Source of the DNA: Mikania micrantha
Lineage: Eukaryota > Streptophyta > Magnoliopsida > Asterales > Asteraceae
Length of the DNA stretch: 64,000 nucleotides
NCBI GenBank assembly: GCA_009363875.1
Contig: CM018683.1
Location: forward strand, 40,074,804 to 40,138,803
Direction of reading: 5' to 3'
Shown here: in pieces, positions 57,203-64,000 of the stretch
Layout: the number at the start of each line of letters is the position of its first letter
Position numbering within the stretch: the stretch's first letter is position 1
Position numbers and translations under genes: made by a program
Notes under the pieces: generated by a model
What the model was told of the DNA's origin: nothing
Databases searched by the model: none
The model's input: only the letters and a program-made list of their open reading frames with translations

Positions 57203-60200
57203 TGTCACACCCTCGCCAACGGCGGAATCGCAAGGATGTAACGAAACTGTATATCTTGAGCACATTGCATATGAGAGAATTCAAAACCATGCATTATCAT
57301 GTCAAAGGTTCATTTTTACAAAATAAAGTAGTCTTAATACAAGTCTGAAGATTCCTAAAATCATATGACCTATATCTAAACAGGTAATATAATCAAATCT
57401 TCATTTGTATTCCAAAATAAATGCATGCTAACTTCTACAGGCACTTGTTGCTTCTAATTTCCTGAAATGCATGTCAAATTAAAAAGGGTCAACATATTGT
57501 TGGTGAGATCGTAGGTTTTACGACTCGGTAAACTAGTTCAAATTGGTTAGTAGATAAACACATACTTTTTATGAACTTGCATAAGTCCGCAACCATACCT
57601 TTAACTTCTTGTATACCCTGTTTCTTGCTAATTGTCTTATCACAAAACAATAGTTCTTGTTGGAAATATACCATTCATAAATCATGAATTAGGGGTTGGT
57701 GCGACCAACCATGAATGGAGGTTTGTCAAGCCCCGCTAGTACTAACTTATATTAATCCATCGGCTCATCGCTATGAGTTAAATGGTTGTGTAAAGAGTAG
57801 GGCCATTTAAGTGATAAATTCTTGTCTTATGCAACAATATTCAAATTCTTGTATAAATAATTTATGTAACATGCATAACACCCCAAAAGTTAAAATAGCA
57901 TTAAAAGGGGCTACGAAAACTCACAGTCAAATGTGTAGTGATAGAGACTGAGATTCGGAGATATGGTAGGCCTCACTACAAAATCCCTACAATATTCCAA
58001 GATTTCATATCGACCTCCTTGTTTTGTAAAACACTAGTTGCCTGGTTTGTTTGTGTCTTGTGTATAGGGTTTTTGACAAAATTGTTATATCTACAATGTT
58101 TACTTATGAGTTAAAATAATGACCGCATTTATTTATTTATTTTTTTGATTGCCTATATCTCCCTTCGAGATTATTTATTAGATGTTTTAGGCTAAGAAGG
58201 TCTAAATCTTCTTTGGCTTAGACTCGATATTTCATCAAAAAAATGAGTTAATATTATGATAATTTCTTTCTCTTGAATATTCATGACTTTTAACTTTTTG
58301 TTTATTAAATATGTTTACCTTATTCGTTCAAGGCTTATAAACACCCACTTAGTCATAAATCTTTATTATTATATGTAGGGGCTCCATAGGGGTTTAAACT
58401 GACCCTTTATGGTTTTCATAAAAAAAACTTTTATTATGACCATCAAAATTTTCCTTTCTTGAAAATGACATCCCACCCTTTTCCTAAGTACTTTACAAGT
58501 TACTTAGGTTAGCTTATGCATCGTAGTTGAGTTGTTTAACCTCTTTACAAGTAAACTACCCATTTCTTGGAATCACCCCCTAATATTTTAAGGGTTAGAG
58601 CCTACGTAATTTAGGGTGCATGGCTTCTTTATGTGCATGCATTTAGAGTTCTCCCTTACCCATAAGTTAGTCTTACTCTATTTATGATCTCTCACGCCTT
58701 ATTACAAATTTTATGATATCATGAACCGATTATTTCTTGATCCAAGACTCATGCCATTCATACATATATACATGTGGTTCATACATCGTTTTATTTGTGC
58801 ATGGAGTCTTGTATGCTTTTTGTGGTTTCTTTGTATACATATGTATACTTACTGGAGGTTTCAAAAAAATAAGAAAGTCATGCACGTGAACATGTATGGT
58901 GGGTTTTTGTTCAAAGAAAAACGATCTTGGTTCGGCCCTACTTAACCTTTTCATTCTTAACGTTGCCTTAGTTTAAATCCATAATCGCTAGTCTTTGTTC
59001 CTATTAACTGATACTTTATAACTGATTATGGGTTGGTCTTGTGGGTATTTTGATGGGTGCTAAGTTCTTACGCTACTAATAAGAGGATAACGACTTACAA
59101 GATGAAGCAAAGCAGCGTAAGGAACCGAATAGCACCGAAGCTGTTCCATCGCTGAACGAATATGAACTGCTGGTGGTTCACGAGCTGGCTGTCGATGGCT
59201 TCCTTCCCTTCACTGCTGCTGGCTTTCTGCTTCTGTTGAAGTTATTTCGAGGAGACTAAGAGGGCTGGAAGGTGGTTGAAGCTGTCAAGAGTTACCACAG
59301 CATGGGACAGGTTCTTGCATACGCTCAGCAGAGGATTTCAGTAGCCATATGAGTGTTTGAGTGTTAGAGAATTGTGGGGTCTGTTGTTTTGGTGATCGGG
59401 TAAAGAGGTAATGAAGCAAAGGTAGTAAGGTTTAAGGGCTTGAAGTGTGAAATTCAAGAAGGCAAGTGTGGCTATTTATAGTGGTGCAAAGGTGTTCTTC
59501 TTAGTGTAACCGATGAATGTGGGGTGAGTTCCTATTCTCGTTTAGTTGGATAAAAAAAATTACCAGATTGTAAAGTTGTGTTATAACTATGGTTTCAATG
59601 GATGGGAATTTTCCTTTCTTAGATTTTTCTAAATGATTATTTCTTGTGTCTAAATCCATCAATTGACATCTTATGAACTAAATCTTGGGGTAGGATTGAC
59701 TAGGTCTATGACTGATGAAGTTTTCCCTTGCTGCACGTCAAGATAGCTGAATTCCAAGTACCATCATTATCTTGGTCTTCTTATTAAAGGTCAACATCAA
59801 GAGATATGGTGGTTGTACAAAGATGTATCGTTTTGGCAGCTTCGAATGTACAAGGGGATGTCTTTTTCTGACTTTCCAGCTGGCAAAAAGGTTGAGGAAG
59901 CTATTCATAGTAGTGGCTGGGAAGAGTAGGTGTCCTTGTTGTGTTCTTGTGGAAATGATGGTGCTTTTACCCTTTTAAAAAAAATTTATAGACCCCTTGT
60001 ATTGTTTTTGAGATTTGGCCGTAAGTTTTTAAAGAAAATAATGGTTTAGTTTTAACTTTTCTTTCAGCCTATGGAAATGAATATGGTCTACCTTGTGGTT
60101 GCAATTGGGACGAGATAAGGGTTCTGACAAGGAGTCGAAATTAGGATTAGAGTGGTTACTTTTGAGCTTGATGTATTAGGTTGTGATATAAGGTGAGGGG

Positions 60201-60521
60201 TTGTAAATTTTGAAGCATTTTAATAGTATCTGTACAAGATTAGGCTATGAACTAGCTTGGTTGGGTATTGATATGATTTAGTTTATGTGGAGAGTAAGTT
60301 GTTGGATTCTTATAACATTTAGTTTACTTATACGTGTATATACATATACATATATATATACTCAAACAATTTGTTGTTTTGTAGTTATTCAAATTGTCTT
60401 AATCGCGTTTTGTATGGGTTAATTGAGTATAATCCTCGATTTTTGTTTTTGATCACCCTTGTTTTAACAAAATAAATTATCATTAAATGAATAAATACCT
60501 GTCTTATTGATGGTTGCTACA
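57203..60521 (-). repeat. Gypsy-IV 5' LTR
   Basis: On the plus strand it runs TGTCACACCCTCGCC...GGTTGCTACA, 3,319 bp. It is the complete copy; 57203-58102 is absent from the other LTR. Nothing coding recognised. Confidence 0.92.
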
Positions 60522-60700
60522 GCAAACCTATTCAAGCGAACCTCTCAGCAATCATGATGAACGAACCTCTCAGCAAACCAATTCAAGCGAACCTCTCAGC
60601 AATCATGATGAACGTAACCTCTCAGCAAACCTATCGAAGCGAACCTCTCAGCAAACATGATGAACGAACCTCTCAGCAAACCTGTTGAATGAACCTCCAA
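60522..60700. repeat. Tandem repeat of about 57 bp with CGAACCTCTCAGCAA
   Basis: About three units, each with two copies of GCGAACCTCTCAGCAA or ACGAACCTCTCAGCAA, alternating with AATCATGATGAA and CCTATTCAA linkers. The CGAACCT half-site is the same as in the Copia-II LTR. This array sits at the place where Copia-I has its 33-bp repeat and CATTCG field. Confidence 0.85.
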
Positions 60701-61919
60701 ACAAACTATCAAAGATTCATTTCAACAATTTCATATTTTCTAAAAAAAAACAAGTTTATTTAAAATTTCAAACAAGCCAACACTTTGGTGTTTCAGAGTT
60801 AAAACAAATAATGAATAATTATTGATTTAACATCAAATATATGAACAAAAATCTTTTTGGATTTTTCAAATTTTATATGAAACACACCAAAATAATAATT
60901 TTGTACTAAATCTAACATGAAATATGAAAATAAACAAAACAAACACATATTATTGGTGAGAAAGATCAAGACATGAGATCATATTGCATTATAATCATCA
61001 GTACACTTGATTGAATTAATGAATATATTAATTAGCAAATTACAATTCAGATATGACTGTCAGTATATGAATCCAATTTAAATTTAATTACTTAATTAAG
61101 ATATCAATTGAAATCAAAATTGTCAAACACTTTATGTTCCTCATTTACTTGAACATATTCCCGTTTTGTGAATAATTAATTAAACAATGATGTTCCTGAA
61201 ACAGTTTAATTCAAATATCACTAGTTTGATCATGCAAAAACAAAATAGAATTTCTTTTAGAAAATTAAAAACAATGTGAAACAATTTGAAATTGTTCAAA
61301 ATCATGGAATCTAGGTTGATACGTTCGTATGTTCAGATGATCCAGAAAATGAACGAAACAATAATTTAAGATCAGTTTTTTAACAATAAGATCGATATTT
61401 TCATATACGCAGAGATTGCCCAAAACTTAATCAAACCAAGAAAACAAATTCGAATTGTTTAAAGCTATAACAATCAGGTTGATACGTAAGTATTCACAGA
61501 GAATGTATTAGATTTAAACTAAAATAAAAGAAAAAAACAAAATTTAGAATTTCTTTTAAAATTGAACACATGATCAAAAACTAGCAATGAACTAATTTTA
61601 ATTCAAGAAACACATTGTAAAATTAATAACCACTTATCTAGGACAAAGTTAAGCACTATATTCTAAGCAACTGTCTCCCAAAAAGTATAATCATAATTTT
61701 GTCAGATGTTATCTCAACTAAGTTATAAACCTACCAACATATCATACTCAGTAATTGTAAATGCTCTTTATGTTTAAGTTCTAGAATGATACAAATGTAC
61801 TTCAGATTACCGCAATGTACTATCATTTCTCACTAGGTCAAATCAATTTCTCAAAATTTAATTTTTTTAATGTTTTTGTGTTTTTGATTTTTCAAATGTT
61901 TTTAATTTTTCTCAAATTT

Positions 61920-61932
61920 TCTCCCCCTAAAA
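61920..61932 (-). other. Internal polypurine tract after Copia-II pol
   Basis: Read minus TTTTAGGGGGAGA, identical to Copia-I 9908-9920 and about 65 bp after the pol end. Confidence 0.55.
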
Positions 61933-61995
61933 CTAAAACACAAAAAAAATAAAAAATATCTGATGTCAATTCAATAAAATTGATTATGAAGGAAG

Positions 61996-62114
61996 TTAAT
62001 TTGAAATAACCTCACCCATGACCCTAATACCATTTAATTTGAGTAAATACACAAAACGATTTTTATCAAAAGCCTTGGTGAGAAGGTCTGCTTGTATCTC
62101 ATTTGTATGTATCT
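61996..62114 (-). pseudogene. pol: Copia-II pol, last 39 codons (RNase H end)
   Basis: Encodes KIHTNEIQADLLTKAFDKNR and FVYLLKLNGIRVMGEVISN, aligning with Copia-I IHTDHQKADLFTKAFDKPR and FLYLLSVNG. Upstream is cut by the Gypsy-VII LTR at 62115; the rest of pol must lie right of the window. Confidence 0.88.
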
Positions 62115-63027
62115 TGTCACACCCCCAATTTTCAACTAACGGAATCATACCGTTTGGGAACGTGACAAACCAGGATCTCAGATCATTAGACATAACGAAG
62201 ACCTCTATATGAATTTCAAAACATACTTTGGTCTAAAACATCAAAGTTTTTAAAGATTGCGGAAGCGTTTTAAAACAATAACCAAAGGAACAGTTGTAAC
62301 ATGTAAATTACAAAAAAAATCCCTAAATGTCTAATTCAAACAATATAAATGTAAAACATGCATGCGACTCTATCTCCTAGTCCATGCCAGCTTTGTTGCG
62401 CACCTTAGCGTCCTGAGAAAACATGTAAATCAAGTCAACACAAAGGTTGGTGCATAACACAGGTTTTAAGTATTCACAATGTTCAAAACAACAGTTTGAA
62501 CATCAAGTTTGCAAATAACATAATCACACATGCATAGTCATGATAGCTAGTCATATAAACTATTTACATAAGTGGTCGACACCGAAGCTGACGATTGCCA
62601 TGCTATAGCATGTTTTTGCCTTGCCACTACTGTCTAGCACAAACAATAGTAATGTGTTTGGTCAGTCAAACAGCTGCGTAGATCCCATCTACCAGGTGAG
62701 GTTTGTCAAACCTAATAGATCTATTTCCAACTACCACGCTTTGCGCTACGGCAAACTAAACGGTTCGAAATGTGTAAGGACTTTTAAATGCTATGTTGTC
62801 ACATAATGTAAACAGCTAACTCATGCAAGTGATATGTATCTAAAAAGAGTTTGTTGCACATGTTGTCTCCCCCAAAACAGTTTAAAATAAGAAAGGGGCC
62901 GTGTACGCACCTTTGAGTATTGCAGAATGATCAAATACGTGAGCTCGTATAGATAATCCTCTTACGAAGGATATGTGATTAAACAATAACCTAAAGTTAT
63001 TCGGAATGTCGTTTTGTGCTTGAAATC

Positions 63028-63129
63028 ACATACGTGTCAACACACGTATGTTAGAGTGTTAAGAATATGCATACGTATGTACGCGTACCCTTAAAATCGT
63101 TTAAATAAAATCCTATATGATTTTATTTA
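63028..63129 (-). repeat. Two conserved hairpins in the Gypsy-VII LTR
   Basis: 63028-63051: arms ACATACGTGT and ACACGTATGT, loop CAAC on the plus strand. 63102-63129: arms TAAATAAAATC and GATTTTATTTA, loop CTATAT. Both arms are kept perfect relative to Gypsy-III while the loop of the second changes. Confidence 0.7.
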
Positions 63130-63292
63130 AATAAACGTAATTATACGCGATTTCGTTTTCGATCTAAAATGTGAATTTTATTATTCAAATACGTTCGAAA
63201 TCTCGTTACGGTTCCAACGCAACTGAAATGGATTGAATCGGAGTTATAACGAACGAGATATGGTCAAAATACTAAATTAATATTAAAACCCA

Positions 63293-63365
63293 AAAATGGT
63301 TGGGGTCGGGTTTGAACCTGCGACCCCCCATCCACCATACACACCACCTACCATCTCCACTTTCC
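63293..63365 (-). other. tRNA-like sequence in the Gypsy-VII LTR
   Basis: Read minus: GATGGTAGGTGG (A-box-like), GGTTCAAACCC (B box, 63318-63308), and ATTTTT just after. The acceptor-stem pairing seen in Gypsy-III is not kept, but the B box and T-run are. Confidence 0.45.
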
Positions 63366-64000
63366 CCAATTCTGATAACATATCTAATTCTTAATTCTTA
63401 TAAGCCCAATCGGCCCACTAACCTTATAGTTAATCATAACCGAATAATTGAAATCCGATTAACCCACAAATTCGATTCAGATTGGTCCTCAAACCTTAGG
63501 GCTTTGGTTCAGGGGACCCAATCGAGTTCGATCATGCACCCAATTTGATAATTTAACACCCCAAAGTAATGTAATTTGATCTAATCTAATCTCGAAAACG
63601 TGTCTTAACCCCACAATTTGATTTCATCAAATCTGTTTATGTTAGGCTGTAATTTCTTAGGGGTTTCATCAGATAGGATATTTCGAACCTATCTATTCCA
63701 TTTAATTTGAATATGATAAGCAGCAAGATCAAAAACCCCAAAAAGTTTTAACTCAAGAACCCTAGATTAGGTAACCCATCAATTCGTTATAGTTTGATAA
63801 AATTATCATGTGCTTACCCTCAATCGGAACACTCTGAATCTAACTATAATAATCAATTTGATTCTTGAACTCGTTTGTATGGGAATCCCCAAAACCGTTT
63901 TGCTTAAGAACCCTAGAATTCAAAATGCTATAATTCGATGTTATTAGTCAAAATTGATTTGGGATTAACCTTAGTCGGCCCTTTCTGAAACTACCTACAT

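Larger units (their letters stand above)
60522..61995 (-). other. Copia-II spacer after pol
   Basis: Non-coding, AT-rich. It has a tandem repeat at 60522-60700 and the internal polypurine tract at 61920-61932; the stretch between (60720-61900) shows no ORF and no motif I can name. Confidence 0.6.
62115..64000 (-). mobile_element. Gypsy-VII LTR, incomplete at the window edge
   Basis: On the plus strand it begins TGTCACACCCCCAATTTTC and is a diverged reverse-complement relative of the Gypsy-III LTR: shared stretches include ACCGTTTGGGAACGTGAC, the 'CTCAGATCATTAGACAT' part, CTTAGCGTCCTGAGAAAACATG and ACACCGAAGCTGAC. It carries both hairpins and the tRNA-like part. Whether it is a solo LTR or one end of a complete element cannot be seen. 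The 5-bp left flank is TATCT. Confidence 0.88.

Noticed and set aside
61996..62193. 65-codon ORF as one protein
   Set aside because: It is a chance fusion of Gypsy-VII LTR sequence with the true end of Copia-II pol; the joint is at 62115.

Overview
This window looks like heterochromatic, repeat-packed nuclear DNA of a flowering plant. I could not find a single host gene. Everything recognisable is an LTR retrotransposon: Ty1/Copia elements of the SIRE/Maximus type and Ty3/Gypsy chromovirus elements of the Tekay/Del type. All primer-binding sites seen are the plant initiator-Met type (TGGTATCAGAG). The mix, and in particular an extra open reading frame behind Copia pol that I remember as widespread in daisy-family genomes, suggests Asteraceae. 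That placement is inference.

Layout. 1-2066: 3' end of a minus-strand Gypsy element (here Gypsy-V). 2295-16103: a complete plus-strand Copia element (Copia-I, 13.8 kb, 627-bp LTRs, target duplication CATCT), with gag, pol and an extra ORF of about 1,170 codons. 16104-19229: no recognisable gene. 19230-29918: remnants of a minus-strand Copia element (Copia-III) split by a complete minus-strand Gypsy element (Gypsy-II, 19499-29404, duplication CTTGG). 29919-62114: a second SIRE-like element on the minus strand (Copia-II), whose 5' part lies beyond the window. Copia-II sits inside Copia-III pol and has been hit at least four times: by a solo LTR (31230-33468, duplication CTTGA), by an intact young Gypsy element (Gypsy-III, 34581-46471, duplication TCTTG), by a decayed Gypsy element with a truncated LTR (Gypsy-IV, 48475-60521), and by a Gypsy LTR running off the right edge (Gypsy-VII, 62115-64000).

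Working state. Gypsy-III is the only element with a fully open gag-pol and near-identical LTRs (one difference found in 2,854 bp). The others carry stops and frameshifts, often of the C-to-T type expected from cytosine methylation.

What looks new. (1) Gypsy-III and Gypsy-IV have extra ORFs between the primer-binding site and gag: an acidic coiled-coil protein in III, and in IV a coiled-coil protein plus a small protein ending in a membrane anchor. (2) Many of these ORFs, and the extra ORF of both Copia elements, start 1-3 bases after a good-looking 3' splice acceptor, as if alternative splicing delivered each ATG. (3) Several families carry their own cluster of short CG-containing palindromes just upstream of the LTR TATA box. 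In Copia-I the same palindromes plus a TATA box recur between pol and the extra ORF, which looks like an internal promoter. (4) The Gypsy-III/VII LTRs contain a tRNA-like stretch with a Pol III B box and a T-run. (5) A hairpin with compensatory changes precedes the polypurine tract of all Gypsy elements here.
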